Source: Enhygromyxa salina (GTDB lineage Bacteria; Myxococcota_A; Polyangia; Nannocystales; Nannocystaceae). Taken from it: a stretch of 64,000 bases of DNA. The notes under the pieces are model-generated. The model did not search any database. It was given only the letters and a program-made list of their open reading frames with translations, and was not told the origin of the DNA. A program made the translations under genes and the position numbers. Location of the stretch: contig NZ_JMCC02000042.1 of assembly GCF_000737335.2 (NCBI RefSeq), positions 3,246-67,245 of the forward strand, given 5' to 3'. Position 1 is the stretch's first letter, and every line of letters begins with the position of its first letter. Below, in pieces: positions 18,497-26,973 of the stretch.

Positions 18497-19477
18497 CTAC
18501 GCGGGCTGTGACGGCGGCGTCTGTCGCTTGGCCAGCGCCGCGACCACGGCCTTCAGGTTGCTCGAGAGCCCGTCGCGCGCCGCGAATTGCTCGTAGGCCC
18601 GGGCCGGCTGCTCGAGTTGTCCCTCGAGGTGCTGGCGGCGCAGCGCCACATAGTCTGCCCAGATCGCGGCGGCGGGGGTGGGGACCGCCTCGTTGACACA
18701 GGCGAGCGCCGCCGAAGCAGGGGGATGCTCGTCATCGTCGGGGGATGGGCGGATCACACCAGCACGGATCGCGTCCGCCGGGTACAGCCCGTGGGTATGG
18801 AGGCCGAGGTGGCCCAGCGCGCTGCGGTCCGGCACACCTGGGGGCGGCCGGTTGGCGAACCTGCTCGCTAGGTAGCGCGCGCGCGGGCTTGGCAGCTCCG
18901 GGACGAAGTCGCTCAGGTGGAAGCAAGGCACGTCGGACCACGCGTCCACAAACGCCGAACCTTGGCGATCGAACGCGTACAGCAGCAGGTGCGAGCCGCC
19001 AACCTGATCCGCCAGCCCGGTCTCGAAGAAGTAGGCGAGGTGGCCAAGCTTGCGCAGCCCCGACCACACGATCAGGTTCGACATCTCGCAGTTGCACATG
19101 CCGCTGACGAGGATCGTCATCTTGCGCTTGATGAAGTCGTCGTCCTCGAACGAGTCGCGGATGTCGAGGTCGGTCTCGCGCTGGGTCACCAGCACGCTGC
19201 GGGTCAGCTGGATCAACGCCCGCGCGTGCTCGATCAGATCGTCCGAGCGCGCGCGCATGGGCTCGGTGATGTGGGCGATCCACAGATCGAACAGCCGTTG
19301 TTCGAGGGCGGGGATCGGCGGCAGTCCAGCGAGCCGCCCGGCCACGCGGGTCTCGGCCCGTGCGGGTCCGAGCTTGGCGAACGCGTCGAACAAGCGCTCA
19401 CGCTCGACGTCGAGGCGCGCGAGACAATTGCGTCGAAGCGCCGCGCCGACGCCCCGGGAGGTCCATTGACGCGCCAT
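18497..19477 (-). CDS. Putative transglutaminase-like protein
   Basis: About 326 residues from the ATG at 19477. A GTG at 19555 is an alternative, and longer frames collide with the divergent FAD gene. I recognise no named family. The central part has the order expected for a Cys-His-Asp transglutaminase-like site: Cys128/Cys130 (SGMCNCEMSN), His163 (GGSHLLLYAF) and Asp178 (AFVDAWSD), with helix IVWSGLRKLGHLAYFFET between. The N-terminal third is helical. The C-terminus (LASRFANRPPPGVPDRS onward) has no motif. The catalytic reading is inference; the frame itself is convincing from sense composition and conserved-looking blocks. The gene lies upstream of the TPR gene and divergent from the COG2509 gene. 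Confidence 0.65.
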   Translation of the reverse strand: MARQWTSRGVGAALRRNCLARLDVERERLFDAFAKLGPARAETRVAGRLAGLPPIPALEQRLFDLWIAHITEPMRARSDDLIEHARALIQLTRSVLVTQRETDLDIRDSFEDDDFIKRKMTILVSGMCNCEMSNLIVWSGLRKLGHLAYFFETGLADQVGGSHLLLYAFDRQGSAFVDAWSDVPCFHLSDFVPELPSPRARYLASRFANRPPPGVPDRSALGHLGLHTHGLYPADAIRAGVIRPSPDDDEHPPASAALACVNEAVPTPAAAIWADYVALRRQHLEGQLEQPARAYEQFAARDGLSSNLKAVVAALAKRQTPPSQPA

Positions 19478-19670
19478 GGCGCGGTCTAGCAGTGCGCCGC
19501 TGCGCCAGCAATGAGCGGCCGTGTCGGCGATCGGCGCTGGAGTCGGCGTTGACACCGGATGCTCGAATTCGATCGCGCGTATGCGGATGAAGCGAGTGCT
19601 GGCGATCACACCTTCAGCGATTGGCATGGGGGCGTACGACCGCCAGAAGAATCGAGTACCGTCCGCGTCC

Positions 19671-21254
19671 GTGCCCAAGCTGGTCGACGTGCTCCTCGAT
19701 CCCGACGCGTTCGCCGACGCGGAGCACCTGCGTCGCGCTGCCGCTCGCAAGGCCAAGCTGCGCCCTCGCGAGGTCCGCCACGTGGTCGTGCGTCGGCGCA
19801 GCGTCGACGCACGCGGTGGCCAGGTTCGGATCCGTGCGCAGGTGGAGGTCTTCACCCACGAGCCACCCGCGGCCGCGCGGCCCCGAGCGTGGGAGCTGCC
19901 AACGCTGACCGGTGAGTCGCGCGTGGTCATCCTTGGCGCGGGCCCGGCTGGGTTGTTCGCCGCGCTGGCGCTGGCCCGCGCCGGGGTCCGATCGCTGATC
20001 CTCGAGCGCGGTCAGGCGGTCAGCCAGCGCCGCCGCGACGTCGCCGATCTCAGCGCGCGCGGGGTCTTGCATGCCGACAGCAACTACTGCTTTGGCGAGG
20101 GTGGGGCGGGGACCTTCAGCGACGGCAAGCTGTACACGCGCGCCCACAAGCGCGGTCCCGTCGAGGAGATCCTCAAGGTGCTCGTGGCTCACGGCGCGCC
20201 CATGGATCTGCTGGTCGACGCGCGCCCACACATTGGGACCAACCGGCTGCCTGGAGTCGTGACCAGCCTGCGCGAGCAGCTCGAGCGTGCCGGTGTTCAG
20301 GTTCAATTTGGCGCTCGCGCGGTCGGCCTGCTTCACAAAGATCGCGTCGTGACCGGCGTCGAGCTGCACGGCGGCGACCGCATCGACGCCCAGGCGGTGA
20401 TCGTCGCAACCGGACACTCGGCCCGCGACGTGGTCCGCTTCGTGCGTGACGCTGGCGCACAGGTCACCTTCAAGCCGTTCGCGCTCGGGGTCCGGGTCGA
20501 GCACTCGCAAGCCGCGATCGATCGGATCCAATATGGCGGATGGGCGGGCCACCCGGTGCTTGGCGCGGCCAGCTATCGCTTGGTTCAGCGGGTCGGGGAC
20601 ACCTCGGTGTTCTCGTTTTGCATGTGCCCCGGTGGCCACATCGTCCCGGCCGCGACCGATCCCGACGGCCAGGTCGTCAACGGCTGGAGCCCTTCGTCAC
20701 GGCGGGGCCGGTTCGCCAACAGCGGCTTCGTGGCCGAGGTCGGCGCGCCGCAGCTGCTCGAGGCCGGGCTCGATCCCGCGGATCCGCTGGCGGGGATCGA
20801 GCTGCAGCGTCGCTACGAAACGGCCGCGTATTCAGCCGGCGGCGGGGCCTTCGTGGGTCCGGCCCAGGGCTTGCTCGATCTGGTCCAGGGCCGCTACACG
20901 CCAGATCTACCGGCGTGCAGCTACCCGCGCGGGGTGACGTCCGTGCGCCTCGACGAGCTGCTGGGCCCGTTCGCGGCGCCGATCCAAGCGGCGCTGCGGC
21001 AGGTCGCGCAGACCATGCCGGAGTTCCTCAGCCCCGAGGCGCTCGCGGTCGGGGTCGAGAGCCGGACCAGCGCGCCCTACCGGATCGAGCGCGACCCCAC
21101 GAGCCTGCAGTCGCCAAGCCTGGCGGGGCTGTATCCCTGCGGTGAGGGTGGTGGGTTCGCCGGCGGGATCATGTCGGCGGCGCTCGACGGGGTCCGCGTC
21201 GCCCAAGCCTGGCTGCAGTCCGACGCGGCGGTCCGCGAAGCCCGTCCGCACTAA
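19671..21254 (+). CDS. FAD-dependent dehydrogenase, COG2509 type
   Basis: 527 residues from the GTG at 19671, which gives the family-typical start PKLVDVLLDP. The N-terminal ~80 residues are the small domain seen before the flavin domain in COG2509 proteins. The FAD-binding Rossmann motif is VILGAGPAGLFAALALA, followed by FGEGGAGTFSDGKLYTR, ATGHSARD, FSFCMCPGGHIVPAA and the C-terminal GLYPCGEGGGFAGGIMSAALDG. These are hallmarks of the family, which is widespread and of uncertain substrate. It is cytoplasmic by absence of a signal. It is divergent from the transglutaminase-like gene. Confidence 0.93.
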   Translation: MPKLVDVLLDPDAFADAEHLRRAAARKAKLRPREVRHVVVRRRSVDARGGQVRIRAQVEVFTHEPPAAARPRAWELPTLTGESRVVILGAGPAGLFAALALARAGVRSLILERGQAVSQRRRDVADLSARGVLHADSNYCFGEGGAGTFSDGKLYTRAHKRGPVEEILKVLVAHGAPMDLLVDARPHIGTNRLPGVVTSLREQLERAGVQVQFGARAVGLLHKDRVVTGVELHGGDRIDAQAVIVATGHSARDVVRFVRDAGAQVTFKPFALGVRVEHSQAAIDRIQYGGWAGHPVLGAASYRLVQRVGDTSVFSFCMCPGGHIVPAATDPDGQVVNGWSPSSRRGRFANSGFVAEVGAPQLLEAGLDPADPLAGIELQRRYETAAYSAGGGAFVGPAQGLLDLVQGRYTPDLPACSYPRGVTSVRLDELLGPFAAPIQAALRQVAQTMPEFLSPEALAVGVESRTSAPYRIERDPTSLQSPSLAGLYPCGEGGGFAGGIMSAALDGVRVAQAWLQSDAAVREARPH

Positions 21255-21327
21255 ACGCGGGCGCGCGCACCCTTACCAAACGCGACAGGGGGCGCGACAG
21301 GGGGCGCGAGTTGGTCCGGCTCGCCCG

Positions 21328-22095
21328 TCAGTTCAGCACGCAGGTGTCGGCACCTTCGGCGCTGCAGTTCGCGTCTTCGTTGCAGTAGCACGCGCCGGTG
21401 TCGACGTTGCAGATCCCCGCGCCCTCACAGTCCTCGTCGGCTTCACACGGGGCCTCGGGCGGCGCGCAGTATTTCGCCTCGTCGTCCGCGATCCCCGAGC
21501 AGGTGGTCCCGGGCTGCAACAGACAGTCGGTATCGTTCGTGCACGGCTGGAAGCAAGTCGGCAGGTCCGCGATCGGGTGGCACTCTTGGGGGTCGAGCAG
21601 CCCGCCTCCGCAGTCGTCATCGCTGGCGCAGCCGCCGAATTCACACACGCCCTGGCCGTTGCAAGTCCAGTTGTTGGGGTACGCGTCGCCGGGACAGTCG
21701 TCGGCGCCCATCGGGCAGCAATCGATGTCCGCCTCGCAGCCCATGGCGCAGAAGCCCGCGTCGCCGTCGCCGTCGCCCGTGGTGTCGCCGTCCCCGTCGC
21801 CGGAGTCGCCGTCGCCGTCGCCGGAGTCGCCATCGCCATCGCCGGAGTCGCCATCCCCATCGCCGGAGTCGCCATCCCCGTCGCCAGAGTCGCCGTCGCC
21901 GTCGCCCGGGTCGCCATCCCCATCGCCAGAGTTCTCCTCACCGGACTCCCCGTCACCGTCGCCATCACCGTCGCCAGAGTCGCCCGTGGTGTCGCTGCCG
22001 TTGCCGCTCTCGCCGAGCACGTCGTCGCTCTGGCAGCCAAGCAGCACGAAGGGAATGGACAGGGTCAGGGGCAGAAACAAGGTCAATTTACGCAT
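21328..22095 (-). CDS. Gly-Asp-repeat lipoprotein with Cys-rich C-terminal region
   Basis: About 255 residues from MRKLTLFLP; an ATG at 22113 is an alternative. The signal peptide ends LLGC. A long SGDGDGD tract follows (about residues 28-105), and the remaining ~150 residues carry about 25 Cys, including CxxDxDC patterns such as CEADIDCC and CEADEDCEGAG. The Cys-rich part probably forms a disulfide-bonded surface module; the acidic linker may bind calcium or simply extend it from the outer membrane (inference). No family can be named. It is convergent with the COG2509 gene. Confidence 0.85.
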   Translation of the reverse strand: MRKLTLFLPLTLSIPFVLLGCQSDDVLGESGNGSDTTGDSGDGDGDGDGESGEENSGDGDGDPGDGDGDSGDGDGDSGDGDGDSGDGDGDSGDGDGDSGDGDGDTTGDGDGDAGFCAMGCEADIDCCPMGADDCPGDAYPNNWTCNGQGVCEFGGCASDDDCGGGLLDPQECHPIADLPTCFQPCTNDTDCLLQPGTTCSGIADDEAKYCAPPEAPCEADEDCEGAGICNVDTGACYCNEDANCSAEGADTCVLN

Positions 22096-22329
22096 GTCGG
22101 AGGTGCCTTTCATGTCGCGCCCACCGTCGCGGGCCGACCTCGAGAGACTACGGACGCTGCGGGCTGCGAGCGAACGCGCGGGGCCACCCCAAGCGGGGAG
22201 ATCTCTGTCAGTACGCGAATTCAACTAGTGGTGGCTGATCTGCGGATCGCGTGGCCACACTCCCAGATCGAAGCTACGTCGATATGGGGGAGCCGCTGGA
22301 CCCTGCTTCCCCCGAAAAGGGGGAGGCTC

Positions 22330-23040
22330 TCAGCCGTCGAGCTCGGCCACGCAGACCTGCCATAGCTGCTTGGCAGACGCGAGGTTGAGCTTGCCGAGGA
22401 TCGCCTTGACGTGGCTGCGCACGGTCTCGGCCGCGAGCCCGTGCACCGCCGCGACGCTGTTGTAGTCGCGGCCCAACAGCAGATCCGGGACCAGCCGGGC
22501 CTCGGCGGGGGTGAGCTGGCCCTGCGCGACGACCATGCGGGCCATCCGATCGAGAAAGCCGGGCGCGGAGCTGGGCTGATCTTCGCCGGAGGGATCCGTC
22601 GTCATCAGGACCTTGAGCCAGGAATCGTGACGCTCGCCCATGGTGGCAGGATCGAGCCAGCGCCGCAGCTCGGCGCTGCGTTGCTTGGCCGAGGCGATCG
22701 CAGACTCGAAGCCTTCGGTGGTGAAGGGCTTGCGCAGCAACCGGTGGACGCCCAGCGACAGGGCCAGCTGCGCCGCGGACTCGAGCTCGTCGCCGCCGAC
22801 CAACACCATCGCGCAGGGCAGCGGCGGGAGCCGAAGTTGGCCGACCAGCGCCAACCCGTGCCCATCCGCGAGCTGAACGTCGACCACGGCGGCCGCGAAA
22901 TCACGGGTCGGGTCGCGCAGCAGCTGGCGCGCCGCCGCCAGCGTCGCGACCTCGACGGGGGTGAACTCCAGCCGCGTGCACAGCCGAGCGATCATGCGTC
23001 GCTCGGGCTGCGCCTCGATAACCAGCAGAACTCGCGTCAT
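22330..23040 (-). CDS. Response regulator with atypical receiver and LuxR-type HTH
   Basis: 236 residues. The receiver (about 3-120) has Asp in AVVDVQLADGHG and Lys in LLRKPFTTEG, but the N-terminal acidic pair is replaced by Glu-Ala (VIEAQPER), so metal binding and phosphorylation may be altered. A LuxR/NarL-type HTH lies at about 170-230 (LTPAEARLVPDLL, LAAETVRSHVKAILGKL). ATG at 23040 overlaps the stop of the lipoprotein gene (ATGA). It is the last gene of an overlapping kinase-membrane protein-lipoprotein-regulator operon, and so is a candidate output of that signalling module. Confidence 0.88.
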   Translation of the reverse strand: MTRVLLVIEAQPERRMIARLCTRLEFTPVEVATLAAARQLLRDPTRDFAAAVVDVQLADGHGLALVGQLRLPPLPCAMVLVGGDELESAAQLALSLGVHRLLRKPFTTEGFESAIASAKQRSAELRRWLDPATMGERHDSWLKVLMTTDPSGEDQPSSAPGFLDRMARMVVAQGQLTPAEARLVPDLLLGRDYNSVAAVHGLAAETVRSHVKAILGKLNLASAKQLWQVCVAELDG

Positions 23041-23606
23041 ATCCCGCACTTGTTGGTGATCGCGTTGCAGTTGGCGTTGCAGCACTCGCCCGGCTCGCAC
23101 AGCTCGCCGTCGAGCAGGCAGCACTGCGAAGTGTCGACGACGCAGGTGTCCGGCACACACACCAGCATGCCCTGCGGGAGCTGATAGGGATCGGCGCAGT
23201 CGAGCTCGCCGAAGTCGGTCCCGTCGCAGTCTTCGCCTGGTTCTTTGACCCCGTTGCCGCACGCGGGCTCCAGCCCCGTCTCGCCAGTGTCTGTCTCGGT
23301 GGAGGTGGCGTCGCCGCCGGACTCGGTCTCGGTGGAGGTGGCCGCGGAGGTGCCCGAGTCGTCGCTGTGCTCGGCGCCGTCCGGTCGGCACGCTGGCGGG
23401 ATCTCGCTGGCCACAGCGACGCACCCGTCGTGCTCGGCCTCGCACTCGCTGCAGTACGGGCGCGAGGGATCGAGCGCCTCGCAGGTCGCGTCGCCGAGCT
23501 GCCGGCCGCAGTGATCTTCGTTGGGGATCCGACACGCGAACAGCACCACCGCGAGCGACAGCGGCCACGCCACACGCCACGACAATTGGGCCAGCGCGCG
23601 CCTCAC
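23037..23606 (-). CDS. Cys-rich lipoprotein in the kinase operon
   Basis: 189 residues from GTG at 23606, which overlaps the upstream stop (GTGA). The signal peptide is WRVAWPLSLAVVLFAC with the lipobox at its end. The mature part is Thr/Glu/Ser-rich in the middle (TSAATSTETESGG) with Cys-rich ends, including one CGNGVKEPGEDCDGTD module of the myxobacterial Cys repeat type and a C-terminal knot (CCLLDGELCEPGECCNANC). Surface exposure is inferred. Its position between a membrane protein and a regulator in an overlapping operon suggests a sensor or ligand-binding role. Confidence 0.82.
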   Translation of the reverse strand: MRRALAQLSWRVAWPLSLAVVLFACRIPNEDHCGRQLGDATCEALDPSRPYCSECEAEHDGCVAVASEIPPACRPDGAEHSDDSGTSAATSTETESGGDATSTETDTGETGLEPACGNGVKEPGEDCDGTDFGELDCADPYQLPQGMLVCVPDTCVVDTSQCCLLDGELCEPGECCNANCNAITNKCGI

Positions 23607-24451
23607 TGGAACCTCCAGCCCACGCGCACGCCGACGCTGCGTCGATCGCCAAACGGCGCCACCAAGAGCCGAGCTTCGCGTCGCTTGTTGACGGCGATCG
23701 CGGTCAGCACCGCGCCCGTGATCGCACACGCGAGGCCGCCCGCGATCAGGCCGTAGCCAACCGGACGCGTGGTGATGAGGTCGAGGGGGTTGTCCTGGTC
23801 GATCTTCGGTTCAGGCACGATGAGCCCGATCGCGGCGCCGACGGATCCGGTGCCAAGCACGAGCAGCGTGACGCCGCCCGCCAACATGCCCGCGTGCCCG
23901 CGCGCAGGGGGCGTGGCGTGGGTGGGTGATCCCTCGGGGGGTGGCGCGGTGGTGGGCGCTTCGACCGGTTGCGCGTCGGCGAACGCCCGCAGCGCGACGA
24001 CCACCGGCTCGAGCTCCGCTTCGACCCGCGCGACCAGCTCGGTCTCCGTACACAGCGAGCACTCCAGGCGCGTGGGCGCATCGATCACCGAGCCGTCCGC
24101 GGCCCGGAGCTCGAAGGTCGCGGCGTAGCCGGGCGCCTCGTCGCCAAGCTCTTCCACGACGACGCTGAGCAGCGCGTCGTCTTGTTCGCCTGGCAGCACC
24201 TGGGCATGGCGCAGCACGATGTTGGCCCGCTCCTCGATCCGCCTGCGCAGCACATCGGCGCTTGATCCCGCGCCGCTCGTGTCGATCTCGAGTCGTGCCG
24301 CGATGGGTTCGAAGCTGGCCGGCTTGGTGTTCGCCACCTCGGAGCTGGCCGGCGCGGAGCCGGTGGCAGGGCTTGCGAGGGCCGGGCCACAGAGCGCTTG
24401 GAGTGCGACGGCAGCGGCCAGTGCGATCACCCGGCGAGGCGCTTGCTGCAT
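23603..24451 (-). CDS. Exported protein with two membrane helices, kinase operon
   Basis: About 282 residues from MQQAPRRV (an ATG at 24463 would add four). An N-terminal signal (ALAAAVALQALCGPALA) precedes a ~125-residue folded domain (LEIDTSGAGSSADVL, RLECSLCTETELVARVEAEL). A Pro/Thr linker, two hydrophobic segments (GMLAGGVTLLVLGTGSVGAAIGL and GLIAGGLACAITGAVLTAIAV) and a basic tail follow. It overlaps the kinase gene upstream and the lipoprotein gene downstream. No family is recognised. Similar exported domain-plus-two-helix proteins follow membrane kinases elsewhere in myxobacteria, as far as I recall. Confidence 0.75.
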   Translation of the reverse strand: MQQAPRRVIALAAAVALQALCGPALASPATGSAPASSEVANTKPASFEPIAARLEIDTSGAGSSADVLRRRIEERANIVLRHAQVLPGEQDDALLSVVVEELGDEAPGYAATFELRAADGSVIDAPTRLECSLCTETELVARVEAELEPVVVALRAFADAQPVEAPTTAPPPEGSPTHATPPARGHAGMLAGGVTLLVLGTGSVGAAIGLIVPEPKIDQDNPLDLITTRPVGYGLIAGGLACAITGAVLTAIAVNKRREARLLVAPFGDRRSVGVRVGWRFQ

Positions 24452-25986
24452 AGGGTCAGCCACTTTGTCACCTCAGTGTCGTTGAGGTGCTTCCCGGTGC
24501 GCAAGCAGTCTTCAAAATGACCCAACTCCATGTGCGCCTGGGTCTCGAGCTTCTTGCGGTCCCGGTCGCGCGCCCAGCACTCTCGCTGGCGCGTTGCCTG
24601 CAGCACCTGCTCCCAATCATGCGCGCGGCGCCCGTCGAGCGCGCGGGTGCGCTCTCGCTCGCAGCGGGCTGTCTCGTGCGGGGGCTGAACGTCTGCCGCG
24701 GCGGGCTTGGGTGGCTCGGCGACCGGCTGCGCGAGGTCGTTGGCGCTTGCCTGGTCGTTCGCCGGGGCGTCGGGCGCTGGCTCGGGCCCAATCGGTTGTC
24801 CAGTCGGCTGCGGCTGCGGTTGCGATTGCGGCTGCGGCTGCGGCTGGTCGTCTGGTGGTGGTGCAGCTGCCGGCGCGGCGTCGACGATCTTCGTGCCCGC
24901 GCTTCGTGGCCCCAAGAACGCCCACCCAACCCCAAGCGCCACGAGCAGCACGACACCCAGCCCAGACCCCAGCAGCAACGCGCGCGAGCGTGGCTGGCCA
25001 GCGACGCGGACCGCTGCCCCAGCCGCGACGCCCGGCATCTCGGAGTACGGACGCGTGGCCCGCGAGGGCCTGGCCGGCGGTGCGCCTGGCGTGGCGACGA
25101 AGATCGGAGAGGGGGCTCGCGCGGGCGCGGCCTCGAGCTCGGCGAGCACCCTGGTCAGGCGCTCGACGAACACCGCAACCGAGGGAGGCCGCCGGCTTGG
25201 ATCGATCTCCAGGCAGTCCGCGATCAGCTGATCGAGCGCGGGCGGCAACTCGGGGCGAAGCTCGAGCACCCGCCGGGCCGGCTCGTTGCCCTTGAGCGCC
25301 ATCAACATCAGCGGGTTGTCGGCCTCGATCGGCAGGCGCTTGGTCAGCAGCTCGAACAGCATCACGCCCAGGGCGTAAATGTCGAACAGCACCGTTGGCG
25401 CCGCGCCGTCGACCTGCTCGGGGGCCATGTACTCGGGGGTGCCAAGCGTCATCCCAGCCAGCGTTGAGCGCTTCTCGACCACGCCCGCGGCGATGCCAAA
25501 GTCCAGGACCTTGACGGACTCGCCCTCCGGCAGCGACTGCACCATCACGTTCTCGAGCTTGAGATCGCGGTGGATGACACCTTGGGCGTGGGCGGCCCGC
25601 ACACCAAAGCTGGCGTCGCGGATCAGCCGGCACGCGCGGACCGGGTCGATCGGCGACTGCGCCCACAGCAGCGCATACAAGCTGCGTCCATCCACGAACT
25701 CCATGACGAGGTACAAGCGCTGATCCGGCAGCTCGCCAACGTCGAACACCTGAATGACGTTGGGGTGGCCGGCGGCCGAAGCTGCGCGGGCTTCGGCTTC
25801 GAAGCGCTGGCGCACCGCGGCGTTCTTGGACCACGATTGCGTGAGCACCTTGATCGCCACACGCCGTCCAACTCGAACGTGCTCGCCCACGTAGACGACG
25901 CCCATGGCACCGCGACCGACGACTTCGCCGACGCGGTAGCGATCCGCGATCAGCTGGCCTGGACGCAAGCGCTCGGAGTCGGGCAC
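24427..25986 (-). CDS. Membrane Ser/Thr protein kinase
   Basis: About 519 residues from GTG at 25986; a TTG at 26049 would add 21 residues. The kinase domain is at about 15-275: GRGAMGVVYV glycine loop, VAIKVL, HRDLKLEN, DFGIAAG and GTPEYMAPEQ. A single transmembrane helix (LLLGSGLGVVLLVALGVGWAFLG) lies near residue 345. A Pro/Gln-rich linker and a Cys-containing helical C-terminal domain (TARCERERTRALDGRRA, LGHFEDCLRTGKHLNDTEVTK) would lie outside the cytoplasm. It heads an operon of four overlapping genes ending in a LuxR-type regulator, which suggests an envelope-to-transcription signalling path (inference). Confidence 0.92.
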   Translation of the reverse strand: MPDSERLRPGQLIADRYRVGEVVGRGAMGVVYVGEHVRVGRRVAIKVLTQSWSKNAAVRQRFEAEARAASAAGHPNVIQVFDVGELPDQRLYLVMEFVDGRSLYALLWAQSPIDPVRACRLIRDASFGVRAAHAQGVIHRDLKLENVMVQSLPEGESVKVLDFGIAAGVVEKRSTLAGMTLGTPEYMAPEQVDGAAPTVLFDIYALGVMLFELLTKRLPIEADNPLMLMALKGNEPARRVLELRPELPPALDQLIADCLEIDPSRRPPSVAVFVERLTRVLAELEAAPARAPSPIFVATPGAPPARPSRATRPYSEMPGVAAGAAVRVAGQPRSRALLLGSGLGVVLLVALGVGWAFLGPRSAGTKIVDAAPAAAPPPDDQPQPQPQSQPQPQPTGQPIGPEPAPDAPANDQASANDLAQPVAEPPKPAAADVQPPHETARCERERTRALDGRRAHDWEQVLQATRQRECWARDRDRKKLETQAHMELGHFEDCLRTGKHLNDTEVTKWLTLCSKRLAG

Positions 25987-26325
25987 CAAGGTCCGCCACG
26001 ATAGCGCATCCCGGATCCAAAAGCTGACGCTGCGCCGGGCCGCTCGCAATCAGCTGATGTCACCATTTTCGCTGGCGTGCGGGGGCCGACCTGCGTCGAG
26101 GTCGAGCGTGGGTGTGCGCGACGCGGCGTGTGGGCGACGCTCGGACCACGCAAGTCACCGTCGTGCAGGATGGGCGGCTGCTCGGAGTCGTCAGCACGCC
26201 CGCGCCGCTTCGCGCGGGCTCGGAACCAGCCCTCAAAACAAGCCCACGCCCACCGGCCAGGATCCGAGCGAGCCGCGATCAGTCGATGATCACGACGCCG
26301 CCGCGTGTGGTATCGGTGGATCGGC
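25987..26325. other. Divergent intergenic region, no gene seen
   Basis: About 340 bases between the divergent kinase operon and the LysM gene. It should carry both promoters. I see no clear -10/-35 pair, terminator or small gene. The open frames through it lack start context and continue into, or overlap, the LysM gene in other frames. Confidence 0.5.
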
Positions 26326-26964
26326 GTGGCCCACTATCACACGGTCAAAGCTGGGGAGTGCATCTCGAGCATCGCCTACGCGAGCGGGTTCTTCCCCGAG
26401 CAGGTCTGGCAGGCGCCAGAGAACGAGTCGCTGCGGGCGGATCGTGGCAACCCCAATTTGCTCGTGCCCGGGGACGCGCTGTTCATCCCGGACAAGACCC
26501 GGCGCGAAGAGTCGGTCCCCGTCGATCAGCGCAGCCGCTTCATGATGCGCGGGGTGCCGGCCAAGCTTCACCTCGAGGTTCGTGATGACGGCCAAGCCGT
26601 CGCCGGGGCGCCCTACACCGTGACGATCGACGGTGAACCCCACACGGGTGTGACCGATGACGCCGGCGCGATCGATCTGAGCATCTCGCCAACGGCCCAG
26701 CGGGCCAGCGTCGAGGTCTACCTGGCCGACGGCGACACGATCGCCTACCAGCTCGCGCTTGGGCAGCTGCGTCCAATCACCGAGCTCGACGGGGTCCGGA
26801 CCCGGCTCGACAACCTTGGGTTCGACTGCGGCGGCGAGCGGGGTCCGTTGGGGCCCAAGACCCGCGGGGCGCTCGCGCGCTTCCAGGCCGTTCACGCGCT
26901 CGAGGAGTCGGGCGAGCCCGACGCTGCGACCCAAGCCAAGCTCGAAGCCGAGCACGGCAGCTGA
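26326..26964 (+). CDS. LysM and peptidoglycan-binding domain protein
   Basis: 212 residues from GTG (AHYHTVKAGECISSIAY). The N-terminal LysM domain, about 2-52, ends LLVPGDALFIPD. A ~70-residue beta domain follows (RGVPAKLHLEVRDDGQ, YTVTIDGEPHTGVTDDAGAIDL), and a PG_binding_1 domain lies at about 150-208 (VRTRLDNLGFDCG, LGPKTRGALARFQ). It has no signal peptide, so export by a non-Sec system or a phage-tail-like device is possible. It is separated by nine bases from the giant metalloprotease gene, and the two are very likely co-transcribed. The domain set is also used in tail-like injection systems and cell-wall enzymes. Confidence 0.85.
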   Translation: MAHYHTVKAGECISSIAYASGFFPEQVWQAPENESLRADRGNPNLLVPGDALFIPDKTRREESVPVDQRSRFMMRGVPAKLHLEVRDDGQAVAGAPYTVTIDGEPHTGVTDDAGAIDLSISPTAQRASVEVYLADGDTIAYQLALGQLRPITELDGVRTRLDNLGFDCGGERGPLGPKTRGALARFQAVHALEESGEPDAATQAKLEAEHGS

Positions 26965-26973
26965 GAGACAGCC

